Positions 11,041 to 23,054 of a DNA stretch of 64,000 bases are shown piece by piece; position 1 is the stretch's first letter, and each line of letters begins with the position of its first letter. The notes beneath the pieces are model-generated. The model was given only the letters and a program-made list of their open reading frames with translations, was not told the DNA's origin and made no database searches. The position numbers and the translations under genes are program-made. The DNA is from Neolentinus lepideus HHB14362 ss-1 (taxonomy: Eukaryota; Basidiomycota; Agaricomycetes; Gloeophyllales; Gloeophyllaceae), in NCBI GenBank assembly GCA_001632425.1, contig KV425584.1, positions 217,934 to 281,933 of the forward strand. Direction: 5' to 3'.

Positions 11041-14000
11041 CTTGGTGGGTTCTTGAGGCGGAGGGCCCTGGGATCTGGGTCGGTGAGTTTTGTAGCGGAG
11101 GGGTCGGTAGGTTAGGTTTGTTCACGTTTGAAGTCAGCTCTGATTTTGAGTAGGAATGGCTCATGGGCTGTGTCGCCGGATGTGATTTCGATTTCGACTT
11201 CGATGGGTTGTGCAGCTGTTCCGTGTTGTTTGTTCACCGCGTTTTTGCAGGCGGGAGGGGGGGTGTAGAATTATCGGCGTGCCGGAGGCGCGCGTCACAC
11301 TTTGCGTGATGCTAGTGCATGTGTCGCTGGATTCGCCAAGTACCACGAACAATTGGCTTGTACAGGAGGAGCATGAGCTTCGGTTTACAAGGTCTCGGGT
11401 TGTCAATCGTCCCTGCAGTGTATATCTTTGCAGCCAAGTCTGTGTTCGCTGATTTTGTTGATGGAGCTCTTGTAGACACGCCTTCTATGGTATGGATATT
11501 TTGGCTGATAATGTGGTGGCCTGCTGCTCTCTTTGACGGTGTCCGCTCACCGCCTGGAAATGGACCGCCTGGCTGTAGGTCTGATCGGGGAGCAGGACTC
11601 TAGAGGTGGGAATGCTGACGGTGCGTATCATTGTTCTTCTGGTATTCCTCAAGTGAAAAGGTTGCACACGGTAATATCAGGTTCCTGGAACGAATGCACT
11701 GTAACAATTTCGTGACCTGTGCTTCGACTTGGCCAATAATAAGGTATACGCGGAATGCAGGGACCTAAGTCTCGACCATCACACAATGTGAAGATTCGAA
11801 TAGCTTGCCATCGCCGCAAACCTTTTCACGACCTGTCCTCTATGTCGATGGTCGTCAGTCGTATCCGCATGCCATGCTATCGTCATACCATCTGCTGCAG
11901 CACTCAGGGTCGTCGGAGCGTCAGGACATACTCCACGAGTCCGTAGCTGCCGTCCGGTTCTTCCATCATCCTCCCCCCCGCGTCTCTTGAGGGTACAGTC
12001 AGAGGTGAAGACCTATTATGGTCTTCCTCGAAACTGAGTCTCTCAGACTAAACAGGCGGTTGCGTTTCTTAAACTTTCGGCCTTGGACGTGCGGGGTTTT
12101 TGGCTGGTATTCTGGAATTTCCGACGTTGTCTCCGGTCATGGCGATCTTCATCATCTCTGTCAAAGGCATGTTGTTGGACGCTCTCGGTCGCAGATTGCT
12201 CATGGATAGTCCAATGAAGCACACAGATCCACCTGCAGGGGTAAGTAAAATCTACATTATGAAGTGAACTCACAGGAGGATTGTCCCTCAGTTATAATGT
12301 GAGGTTCACTACTTGCTAGGACGTCCCGGACATTATTGTAGTCGACAATCTGTGGGACAAGACGGAACACCAGGATAGTTTCAGGGATGTTGGGAAAGAC
12401 TGATTGCTAGTAGGGATCGGTCAAGATCATCATCACGTGCAATGGAGATATTCACCCCTTCATTCTGAACTGGGTTCAAATTCCAGTGCATAAACTAGGC
12501 TTCTGTGACACATACGTCCAAGATGTAGTCTAGTATCGGGGAAGTAAGTGAACATCCTGTATAAATATAAGGGCAACCTCTCAACTGAATAAACACTCAG
12601 TTAATTTGCATTTTCCCTCCTAAGGATCCTCCGTACCTCGAGATCACTGGTTTAAGACGAGCGACTCCGCGGCTCTTGAGCGATCTTAAGACCACCTTCC
12701 AATTTCCATACTGAAACCTCTCACAAAGACACATCTATTGCACGGGGCGCCTGCCTTGCTTGGCATTAGAGAGATAGTTCGATGAGAGTTCCGTTAATGT
12801 AATTCTCAGCGGCCTTTCAAGTGGACCCTGATTACGATATATTCCGGCATCTGTCCCTCAAGGAGGCAGAAGTCATGCCAGGTGACAATTGTCCCAAGAG
12901 AACGGAAGGTCGATGGACGGAGTATCACGTTCGATATGTCATAGATCTCGGGCCCACATGAGTACGTATCTCCAGGGTCGCACAGCAACTGGAGACAGGA
13001 CTACGGCTGGTCGCAAACATTGAGTCAACACCGTACCTTCCATGAGCCGTGAAATTGTGGAACGGAGTAACTGTGGAGAGACGTGGTTCCTGAAAAACTA
13101 CCCAGCAAAAGCAACGATACTGAATGACGCAATGAGCCAGACCGGTGCCAAAGACGCAGTTCACTATCGATTGCATCAATAATTTGTTCATGGTTGTGCA
13201 AAGACCCTGTACAAGCAGGCGTAGATGGGAAGGATCAACCTTAGGCCTCAGGCCTCAGGTTCCAGGTAGATACGAATATCGATAGTGGCACAGTTGCCGC
13301 AAGGCCGGTTCCGTAGTTGCAGATGACAGAAGAGAGGTCAAGAAGGAAGTGGTAGGTAATTTCCCGATAATTCGACGACACAGAAGAAGTGGACTGCGAC
13401 GGGCAAACATCGTAGAAAGGATGACATGGAGTACAACGTGTTCAAGTCCATAACGTCAGGGCCTACCTTAGGGCGAGGCTGCTACCATATAAGCGTTCGA
13501 TACAAACGTAAAATCGGGGTACAGCAGAACGAAGGTTTGGAATTTCTTGAAGCCGACATATAACCTTGAAAACAGCTATACAGGTGGCATGACGGCGACG
13601 AATGCGTTCATCCTGAGTTCCTTCAAAGGACGAGTTAGGAGGCCTGCGCGTCTGGGCTGTGTCTCGACGGGAGAATAAGCAGTCAATGGAATAAAGATGG
13701 ACCAGGATTCACATACACTAGATAAATCCGTCCACCATTTTTGGTACCGTTGTTGCTGTGGAATTGGGGGCTGACTTACCAATGTAAGCCTATACTTACT
13801 CCAAAGATTTTTTCCGTGATCTGTGCGTCGGAGGGATTTACAATAACACCGAACCATCGATGACTGTCCGTTTGATGTCAGCAGCTTCGCACATCCTCAA
13901 CTTGGACAGGGAACTCGAGATCTAAACTTGCAACGGAGTCCCTCAGTAGATACCGCTATCCTGAGAATACGATATGAATGCATATCAGTACAGGAGACGG

Positions 14001-15270
14001 TATTTTGACAAAGATGGTCTATAATATATAAATACTGACAAACCGTGCTTCGACGCAGCTGCATCATGTCGAGCCCGCGGGCCGCAAGTCAGACAATTGA
14101 GTTCCGGCTTACGTGTGCTGGAATGCGGCCCGGGGATCAACTCCTTGGAAGATCGTTGCTTCTGAAGGCTCTGTCCTAGTAACGGAGTTCGTTCATTTAG
14201 AGAAGAAAGGTTCCGTCGCCATTGCTTCCAAAACTTCGATGCTCTGCTCGTGCCTGAGGCAACAAGTATACGCGGCGATTGTTGACTGAAGTTGAGAAAC
14301 AAGCTTACCATTCGTTCTAGAGTCGCCACTAATGAGCTTGGGCAGCCTGAGAAAGAAGTCGTATACGACGACTCATACGACCCGCGACTCGCGGCTTTTC
14401 CTAATTCATCCTCCTCGTATTTTTCGAGCCACCACGCAGCCTCTCATGTGATGTTCCCCAATCCTCCGATGGAAGCATTATTTTTGATGCTGTTGTAGCC
14501 ATAGGGTCGTTCATGGGGTGTAGTAATCCAGTATTAAGTATCCTGCGTAGAGGGCTCACGTAGGCCGTAGGTCATGTGGCTCTTGCTTACGGCCTCTTCG
14601 CGCCACAACCGGTCGAAGTGCAACCATGAGGGTCAATTGGGGAGGCAATGAACCGGGCACTGACCAAAGAGGACCTTGCTAGCAGGTTTCTAATAGCTCT
14701 AGTCGAAACTTCGACTAATCGTCAACACTAGCTCGGCGTCAAACAAGAGTACTCCATGCCGGCAGGAACCTACACGTAGAGGTACATTTAAACTTCTGCA
14801 CTGGCTTCCTGAAGCACCTGTCATATTAGAAGCTCCAAACGGCTGTTCTCGCAAGCTCCTCTGCCCGCCTACGAGCACAGCATCGGCGAGAGTTTGATCT
14901 CGGTGAGGGACTATATTCTATGTTTAGTATCTGTTTCTCATCTTGTGCCCATACCTGACGAATTTACAGGGAGAGATTCACAATCAGCAAAATCTACCTA
15001 AGAATGGAGACCTTTCACACAACCACCTTCCGATGTCTCACTGACGAGTCCTTTCAAATCGTTGCTTTCCTTTCAGGAGCGAGCGACGGCTCTCCGTGAG
15101 CCACCATACTTCTCAAGATCTGAAGTAGCTAGATGCAGCGGAAGCGGTTGGTTTTTGTGGGGTAAGAGAGCTTCTTTGCTATACTTGGCCCATGTTCCTG
15201 TCACGAGGCCACAGTGTGTATGAGAGAGCTGGAGGATTGGTTCAGTTCTATCGCCACTCGTGCAGCGCTT
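11041..15270. other. 4.2-kb gene-poor region
   Basis: I find no recognisable gene. Short minus-strand ORFs (12806-13191, 13576-13857, 13985-14329) have protein-like stretches but no family, no clear splice linkage and no neighbours in common, so I do not call them. Small structures only: a GGCCTCAGGCCTCAGG micro-repeat near 13250 and an 18-base near-palindrome, TAGTCGAA-AC-TTCGACTA, at 14700-14717. Confidence 0.5.
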
Positions 15271-15276
15271 CAGGTT

Positions 15277-15283
15277 TATAAAT
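15277..15283 (+). promoter_or_regulatory. TATA box of the first MFS gene
   Basis: TATAAAT lies 75 bases before ATG 15352. The in-frame ATG at 15295 is only 12 bases after the box, too close for a usual transcription start. This favours 15352 (MASIATHRRSDSD) as the start codon. Confidence 0.55.
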
Positions 15284-15351
15284 GCAGAGGATGAATGGAA
15301 CTGCTTCTCAGCCCGGGAATCTGTATCCCTGTACAATTCATCGCCTCTACG

Positions 15352-17968
15352 ATGGCTAGCATTGCCACTCACCGTCGGAGCGACTCGGACATTTCGGTAT
15401 CTTTGACACCTATCAGCAAACAAGGAGGGTCGCAGGTCGAGGTTGTGGACAACGATACCGCTTTTTCAGCCAAGGAGTCACCAGATCAGGATGAAGATGG
15501 TCGGTTGCTGAGTGATGAGGAAAGGAAGGTGGCCGAAGCTAGAATCAAGCGAATGCTGGATATGAGGCTGATGCCCATGACCATTCTCATCTTCATAATG
15601 AATTATATCGACGTATGTATTACGATCGAAGCATATTCGCTATCATGTTCCTAAAAGCTTCCGCCACAGCGTACCGCAGTGACCTCAGCTCGACTGCAGG
15701 GTCTCCAGGCAGATCTTGGGCTAACAGGTACGCGGCTACGGTAAACTATGGCGTCAATGCCGCTTACCAAGGTTACAGACATACAATATGAGACGGTGCT
15801 AGCGATCCTATATGTTTCATATGTACCTGCGCAGATCCCGTCCAACATGGTATGTGTGGTACTATTCGACAGTATAGCATATCAACAACGTTTTCACAGA
15901 TTATCAACATAGTGTCAAGGTCATTTGTGCTCAATCAGAATTGCATTTATTATACGACTGACCTTGGGACCGGTCAGACCTTCATTGTATATCGGCATTT
16001 GCATCGTTGTTTGGGGTTTAACCAGCGCGTTGACCGGTGTAGGTCATCTTCCTCCTCGTCGTGGCTGGTAGAAGCTGAGAATTTGTACTCCAGGTTACTC
16101 ACGACTTCGCTGGTATTATCTGCTGTCGTGTATTCATAGGTTTGCCCGAGGTGGGACTTATGTTCGCATCAAGTAGCGTTCAACTGACGAGATGTAGGCT
16201 GCCTTCTACCCCGGATCCATGTATCTTCTCTCAAGATGGTACACGAAGAAGGCAGGTGCCTGTTGGCTTTGTCTAATGCCTGATACTCAAAGCTTAGACA
16301 GGAACTTTCGTTCCGCGGCGCTATTATCTATGGTGGCTTGTTGATATCCAATGCATTTGGTAGCGTACGTGGTGTGCTCTTCCTCCCTAGTTGTCCTTGC
16401 ACTGCATTGACTCCAATGATATCAGTTGATCGCAGCGGGTATCTTAAATGGGTTAGACGGTGCTCGAGGAATTGCTGCATGGAGATGGTTTGTGTGCTTT
16501 ACAGTTGCTCTAGGCACCTGCTAACTCGTATTTGAAAGGTTATTCTATATCGAGGTATGTCTCATCAGTGAGTCTCTGTCTCTGAATTTGACACGTTTCT
16601 CAGGGATCTATTACTATCTGCGTCGGTTTCCTGGCAATGTTAGTTTTTATTTTACTTGTGTTGTGCATACCACTAACAATTACTGATATAGGTGGGCACT
16701 TCCAGACTTCGTGAGCACCTCACTGTACCAACTCCGGAGTTTCCTGACAGGGCTTCCTTATAGCCGCATAATACACGATGGATGACCCCGTCCGAACGCC
16801 GGCTCGCGCAAATTCGTTTGGCTGAAGACGCTGGAGAGGCAGATGAAGATTCAGCTTCTGAGTCGTATGTCCCTTCATATGCTGATCCTTGTCATTTCCA
16901 CTTGACTGATTTGCTGTCTGATGCAGACCTTGGCACGGATTGAAGCTTGCACTGAAGGATCCTAAAGTGTACATTATGGCTCTCATGACTTGCTCTCAGC
17001 TTCTTGGCCTAAGTTTTGTCAACTTCTTTCCGACGTAGGTCATCTAGAATGAAGAGTGCGGAGTAGTCACTGAACTCATCAATAGGCTTACTCAGACCCT
17101 GGGCTTCAGCAACACTATCAGTTTACTCCTTGCTGCGTATGTTATACTCTTGCTGTATCCTTCTCTTCATTATATTACATTACCCAGACCTCCTTGGATT
17201 CTTGCTACCATTGTGACTTGCTTGGTGGCCTGGAATGCAGGTACGAGTCTCGCTTGGTGACCATGCGGTCCATCTCCTCACGGTCCGGGTGATAATAGAC
17301 AAGACTGGCGAACGGTACTTCCATATCAACGGGCCATGGTGGGGCGTGATAATAGGATACATCATTGGTCTATGTACCATGTCTGTCGGCGGTCGTTATG
17401 TCTGCATGTTCTTGATGGCAAGCGGATACGCAGGTATAATAGCGCGCGACATTCTCTTGTCGATAGTAGCTTACTGACCTTTTATGACCAGGATTCGCGC
17501 TGACATTGGTATGGGTGTCTAATGCAATACCACGACCTCCCGCCAAGCGCTCTGTAGCGATGGGAATTGTCAATGGCTTCGGTAATATGGGTAATCTGTG
17601 AGTGAATGTCATGGTTCGATCTGGAACTTCCTCTCATTCATCCATTCCAGTATCGGATCATTCGTCTGGAAGTCCAGCTGGGGACCTGAGTACCATCCTG
17701 CGATGATTATCAGTCTCGTCGCTATGGCCTTGGCGTCTTTCTTAGCCTACAGTGCGTGATTCCTAGCCCCACTCTTGTGACTTTATCTGACTTGTCTCTC
17801 ATAGTTGTGCGATGCATGCTCATACGAGATAACAAGGCACTTGAAGCCGAAATGATGGATAATATGGACGATGGTGAGAAGGAACGTATAGCTGATGCGG
17901 CAAGACTGGAAGGCATCACATTCGAGGAGGCCTTGGAAAGGAAGAAAGGCTTTAGATATTTGTACTGA
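15352..17968 (+). CDS. MFS transporter, allantoate permease (Dal5/Tna1) family, copy 1
   Basis: Proton-coupled uptake carrier of the anion:cation symporter family, predicted in the plasma membrane; its substrate cannot be told from sequence. More than ten short introns interrupt it. Spliced blocks: a hydrophilic acidic N-terminus, RIKRMLDMRLMPMTILIF, NYID-RTAVTSARLQGL, YETVLAILYVSYVPAQIPSN, FAGIICCRVFIGLPEAAFYP, YLLSRWYTKKELSFRGAII, GGLLISNAFGSLIAAGIL, AAWRWLFYIEGSITICVG, LKDPKVYIMALMTCSQLLGL, VNFFPTLTQTLGFSNT, RPPAKRSVAMGIVNGFGNMG and the ending GFRYLY. This order is typical of the roughly 12-TM family. One exon is only 19 nt (WALPDF). The intron at 16252-16301 needs a GC donor to keep frame. 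It converges tail to tail, about 150 bases apart, with a paralog. No frame break seen. Confidence 0.88.
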
Positions 17969-18115
17969 GTTAGATTGCATGACTTTATGAGCATATCATT
18001 GTATTTCTAGGCTGACGGCATTTTGTACAATGTATGATCACCGCATGTGTATAGAACAGATTGAAAGTCACAAGTTGCAGGGACCAGCATGCACGCGAAG
18101 CCATTACACGTGTAT

Positions 18116-20672
18116 CTAGTACAAGTACCTAAACCCTTGTTTCTTCTTCATCGCTTCTTCAAACGTGATACCTTCTAATCTCGCCGCTTCCTGGACTCGC
18201 TCACGTTCTGCAGGACTGATATTTTCCAACTCTGCTTTCGCTAATGATAGATTATCTCGGATGAGGATACATCGTATGACTAAGAGGGGAGTTAGCATGT
18301 GCACAATCAGGAACAAAATCGTCCTACCAAAAGCTAGACTGGAGCTCACAGTCAGCGTTGCTATCCCGATAATCATGGACTGATGATATTCCGGACTCCA
18401 GTTTGCCTTCCAGACGAAGGATCCAATCCTGTGAATGCCCAGGTGAGCACATGCAAATGGATTAGTAAAAAGGAATGCATCTTACAGGTTTCCTATATTC
18501 CCGAACCCATTCACGATGCCCATAGCTATGGATCGCTTGGCTGGCGGCCGCGGGATTGCGTTTGAAACCCAGACCAATGTCAATGCAAAGCCTGTTGTCA
18601 TCGGTCGATGTCGAACCACAGACTCTGAGCGTCATTAGACGTACCGGTATAACCGCTAGCCATCAAGAATAACGAAACATATCGTCCCCCAACAGACATC
18701 GTACTGAGGCCGATGATATACCCGATGATGACGCCCCACCACCACCCAGAGACATGAATAAATCTTTCACCAGTCTTGTCTAGTTGCCGAAGTCAGATGT
18801 CAGGTATCCCACCCGCTCGCCCATACGTACCTGCGCTCCAAGCCGTAATACAGCACGCGATCGTAGCCCATATCCACGGTGGTCTGACGCAGATTGAGAG
18901 CTGACCCAGACAGATAAGGCGAAAGTAGGATTGTGCTCACGCAGCCAGAAGGAGAGTGATGGTTGTATTGTATCCAAGAGTTGCCGTTAGTCTATGTATC
19001 TGACGTCAAGCAAGTGCCAGTCAAGTCATATTGATCACACTTACGTTGGGAAGAAATTGATAAAACTCAGTCCGACCAGCTGAGAACAGGACATCAGTGC
19101 AAACAATGGAACCTTCGGATCCGTGATGGCCAGCTTGAGCCCATGCCAGATCCTGATTGCCAGCGTAAATATCGATTAATCGAACAAGTTGCGTTATGCA
19201 GCTCGCTGAACTTACGATTCGTCAGCGGTGTCTTCATCTGCCTCACCAGCATCTTCCGCCAAGCGAGCTTGAGCCAACCGGCGCTCTGAAGCTGACATCC
19301 AGCTTGTGTTGTGAGGCTGAGAATAGGGTCAATAGCTGTACTGTCTCACACAAACGTCGGCTCACAAAGTCTGGAAGTGCCCAACTAACGAAGCACGTGT
19401 TAGGAAGCTGAGGATTGCAACAATCTCAGACTCACATTGCTAGAAAGCCGATGCATACTGTTACGGCTCCCTGGAAAAAAAGATGGAGAAGAGATCGCAA
19501 CATTTCGGATTCAAAATATCGTACCTCGATGAAAAATAACCTAGATACAGCAATGTTAGTCAAGAGCCTGGACGATATTGCGAGCGACACTATGCACCAT
19601 CTCCAAGCTCGTATACCGCGCACGCCTTCCATATTGGACAGAATGCCTGCAGCAATGAACTTCAAGGAACGTTAGAGGGGCGATCCACCTTCGGGTGCAA
19701 TAACGTACGCTACCAAAGGCGTTGGAGATGAGCAGACCTCCGTAAAGAATCGCTGAACGGAAAGAGAGTTCCTGGATCTCGAGCGTCAAATGGGAAAACT
19801 TGTTGGTACCGGGTCGGGCGATACCTTCTTGGTGTACCATCTGGATAACAAATACATGGACCCTGGATAAAAGGCTGCCTAAACAAGTTTTATTAGGATA
19901 GTGATTCGGTACGGGGAGACAAAATATGCCTTACCTCTGGGAAGCCAATCGCTATGCGAACAAGTACAATCCCGGTAAAGTTTTGTGTTAGCTTTCCAGA
20001 GTTCAGTTGCTGAATCCTCGCCTCATAAAGATAGTGCACATACACCTGTCATGGCACTGCAAATGCCCCATAGAATTACGCATGTTCCCATGTATACAGA
20101 TGGCCTGGATGCGAAGTCAGAGTATGGAACAATTGAGTAGCCATTGATCTCGCCTTTTGACCTTGTGTATTATCTACGCATCCGTGAACATGTTCGTTAG
20201 ATCGATTCCGAGAAGCCACCTCGAAAGGACCAACCATATTGGACGGAATCTGGGCCGGACAGTAGGAAGCGCAGAAGATGGCAATAACAGCCTCATACTG
20301 AAGATCTGGTTAAAGTCAGTTTCATTCCAGGCTTGTGTGTAAAGCGCGACGTACCTGACAGGTGCAGATCTTGCCCAAGACCTTTCAGCCTCGCAGCCGT
20401 GATGCCAATTCGCTACACCATCTTGATAAATCGAAGCAGAGTTTTAATAGTAATGCACTGACGTCAATATAATTGAGAACAAAGATGATAATCATGGTGG
20501 GCATCAAGCGCATGTCTAAAGCTCTCTTGATTCGAATCTCGGCGGCCTTCCGTTCTTCGTCAGACAGGAGCTGCCCATCCTGCTGGCCAGAGACATCATT
20601 CTCTACAATTTCGACACCCGACGAGCTGATTTTTTCTTCTGAGATATCATGAGTGCTCCCGTTGCTGGTCAT
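18116..20672 (-). CDS. MFS transporter, allantoate permease family, copy 2
   Basis: Paralog of the plus-strand gene next to it, in convergent orientation. The start is ATG 20672 (MTSNGSTHDISEEK), followed by LLSDEERKAAEIRIKRALDM and RLMPTMIIIFVLNYID, then ITAARLKGLGQDLHL. The C-terminus reads AARLEGITFEEAMKKKQGFR-YLY before TAG 18116-18118. Introns sit at the same places as in the paralogs. In the IIHKVKR-PSV junction the donor is GC (intron 20105-20153), while the other two copies use GT at the homologous place. The intervening exons contain the expected family blocks and I found no stop that splicing does not remove. Substrate unknown. Its 5' end faces the PARG-like gene across 785 bases, a possible shared promoter region. 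Confidence 0.85.
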
Positions 20673-21457
20673 CACGAGGAGAAGCTCACAAGCCAGATGT
20701 CGATTAAGACATGCAGGTGCTGGCTTTAATAATGGGCCTGATTGACGAGATATTTCTCGTGACCACATCGTTCCGAGAATAGCAGATAAGAAGTTCAACT
20801 TCACGGAAGAAGTAGTACCGCAGCTCTATTCTTTCGACTGGTGGAAACACGGAAGGCCGTCCCTCTGAGGAGGAGTGGGCTGACGAGGAACTTAGCTCGC
20901 TGAATCTTGGACGTTTGTGCCGCGTTCCCTCTATAGAGTAGTTCTGTGGAATGTCCCCGTTACATCTCCTGCCTACCCAACCCAAGGTAGTGACAATACC
21001 TTCGCACAGAGCGACGCAAAGCCGCAGTATCTCCACTCAAATTGCTGAAATCGAAAGGCAGTCGGGCAGGATTCCAATTTTTGAAAGGATAATCAATATT
21101 TGAAGATACTCGGCCGAGAATCGCTTTGTCGAAACCTCATGTACAATGGGCGTATTAACTTGCTTCGAATTGGGCAGTGACCACACTTGGGTGCCGGATA
21201 TTTCAGTTCAGGTCCACTGGTTCTCTTGCATGTATACCATTCTAAATCAGAACAAGGATACAAACGCATGCAACTAGACAAGCTGTGATAGCGCGATGTG
21301 AATAGGAGACGGTGTGTGGCAAAGTCGTGGCGTAATGGCTTGGTCCAGTTTGTGATACGGAGTTTGAAATGGCCCTCTTAAAGGTAAACGCGACGCCAAC
21401 GCGTCTCTTGACAGTAACCTCGACGCCGATAACGACCGCAACAATCACAACGAATAT

Positions 21458-22816
21458 ATGGCTAACCGCAAAAGTAACCGCCGGGCGCTTGGCTCTCGCA
21501 GGCAGCGCTCTGTGACCCCCACTCTGCCGCACAAGCAGGGCCCAGACAAGCACCGCGACAGTCAGAAGCGGCATATGAAGAAACAACAACAAATTGAATT
21601 TCGGAAGCGTAAGCTTGCGGGAGAGGCAATGAAGAAGAAGCGAGAAAGGTGGGCACAGATCGCTTTAGAGACCCAGAGGATTGTATTAGGGGATGGCAAG
21701 TACGTCGAAGAGCGTAATGTGTCCTCTGATTCGCGTGAGATGACAGTCCAAGGTCTTGGTGCCCATATCATCATGCCGGTCAACTTCCAGAGGATAGGCG
21801 TCACACATGACATTTCCATGCAGATTCTACTCAGCAAGCAACAGACTGTTTCATACCCTCACCAGTCTGACTTTCTCGCTGGCTGGGTTACATCCCATCC
21901 CCCTTCTTTCCATCCCCGACCGTCCACCATCATCGAGTTCACGCAATGCTCTGCTCTTACTGCGGCTAGGCGATTACACACTGTTTTTCCCGAGCTCCAC
22001 GACCACAATCCGTCCACCCTGGACAAGACAAGGATCGGTGTCCTTTCCTTCGCTTCTCCAAAGAGACCCGGAGGAGGCTACATTAACGGTGGCGACGAAC
22101 AAGAGGAACTCATCGCCAGGTCTAGCTCTCTAGTGGCAGCGCTTAGCTCCCCTCAGGCAGCCGAGTTCTACCGAACGCACCGCCAGTTCAAGAACGAGGA
22201 CGGTAGCGGTCTTTATGATCACGCTATGGTTTACTCTCCAGGTGTCGTCGTCTTTAGAAAAGAAGACGAGGAACTCGAGGAGCAACCTGAGGCACCTCTT
22301 ACTGGTGGCAGGCGAAAGCGAAAGCGGAATGGGTCGACCATCTCCCAGAGCCTGGACACTTCCGGCGCCTTCATTGAACCGTTCCTGGTCAATGTCGTCT
22401 CTGCCGTGCCCGTAAATGCAGCTGCGTTCCTCCGGAAGCATACAGTCGCTCCCGCCGACCAGGAGCGCGTGTCCGCGGAGATCCGACGCGCCATGCGAGA
22501 TCGCATGGGCCGCGTCCTGCGCTGCTTCGAAGAAAGGGGTGATAAGGCGATTGTTCTAGGGGCCTTTGGCGGTGGCTCGAGCGAGTGTAACCCCGATATG
22601 ATTGCCGACGTATGGGCGGAATTATTCGTCACCGGCGACAGACGACAGGGCACTGATAGCCCGAAGCGGACCGATGCACGGTTCAAGGACGTCTTTGAGC
22701 GCATCGTGTTTGCGGTGCCTGGCAAGTGGTTCGCTGACTTTAAGCAGTCCTTTGAGTTGAGGATGCTCGAGACGGAGATAGAGACAGTGATGATGAGCCA
22801 AAACGATGAGTGTTGA
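21458..22816 (+). CDS. Poly(ADP-ribose) glycohydrolase-like protein, microbial type (TIGR02452/DUF2263)
   Basis: Single uninterrupted ORF of 452 codons, in contrast to its intron-rich neighbours. The N-terminal 70 residues are basic and helical (KKQQQIEFRKRKLAGEAMKK). A DUF2263 domain follows, ending before an N-terminal linker at about residue 150 and resuming as a macrodomain-like core. The catalytic signature GGGYINGGDEQEE sits near residues 205-217 and fits GGG-x(6-8)-QEE, where the second Glu attacks the ribose linkage. A later AIVLGAFGGGSSECNPDMIA matches the second conserved loop. Such enzymes remove poly(ADP-ribose). An insert rich in Glu and Arg (about residues 270-295) lies between the two halves. 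The intronless state could mean retroposition or lateral transfer, but GC content is like the neighbours and this is only inference. Confidence 0.85.
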   Translation: MANRKSNRRALGSRRQRSVTPTLPHKQGPDKHRDSQKRHMKKQQQIEFRKRKLAGEAMKKKRERWAQIALETQRIVLGDGKYVEERNVSSDSREMTVQGLGAHIIMPVNFQRIGVTHDISMQILLSKQQTVSYPHQSDFLAGWVTSHPPSFHPRPSTIIEFTQCSALTAARRLHTVFPELHDHNPSTLDKTRIGVLSFASPKRPGGGYINGGDEQEELIARSSSLVAALSSPQAAEFYRTHRQFKNEDGSGLYDHAMVYSPGVVVFRKEDEELEEQPEAPLTGGRRKRKRNGSTISQSLDTSGAFIEPFLVNVVSAVPVNAAAFLRKHTVAPADQERVSAEIRRAMRDRMGRVLRCFEERGDKAIVLGAFGGGSSECNPDMIADVWAELFVTGDRRQGTDSPKRTDARFKDVFERIVFAVPGKWFADFKQSFELRMLETEIETVMMSQNDEC

Positions 22817-23054
22817 ACGCCTTCGAGTTGTACATTTTGATACCCAATTTCGGTTTTTGCGGTTGGAAGTATCATTATTCTCTTATTTCGTCCAACTGTA
22901 TTACCTGCGGAATTACGACTGTACTCTTCTCGTTTGTATTCACGCTCTCCTTCCAATTGTACTATTACTGACTGCTATACTCTTCTGTGTATTTGTACAG
23001 TCTCGTAACAAACCGTACAATCTGCAATACAAAACACCCATCGATATCGTCCGA

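Noticed and set aside
12471..12490. tRNA B-box-like GGTTCAAATTCC
   Set aside because: No A box, acceptor stem or cloverleaf can be folded from the preceding 70 bases.
15073..15423. 116-codon minus-strand ORF over the start of MFS copy 1
   Set aside because: It overlaps the TATA box and first exon of a well-supported gene and has no family motif.
22231..22956. 241-codon minus-strand ORF opposite the PARG-like gene
   Set aside because: The sense ORF covers the region with a catalytic signature. The antisense reading is Ser/Arg-rich shadow.
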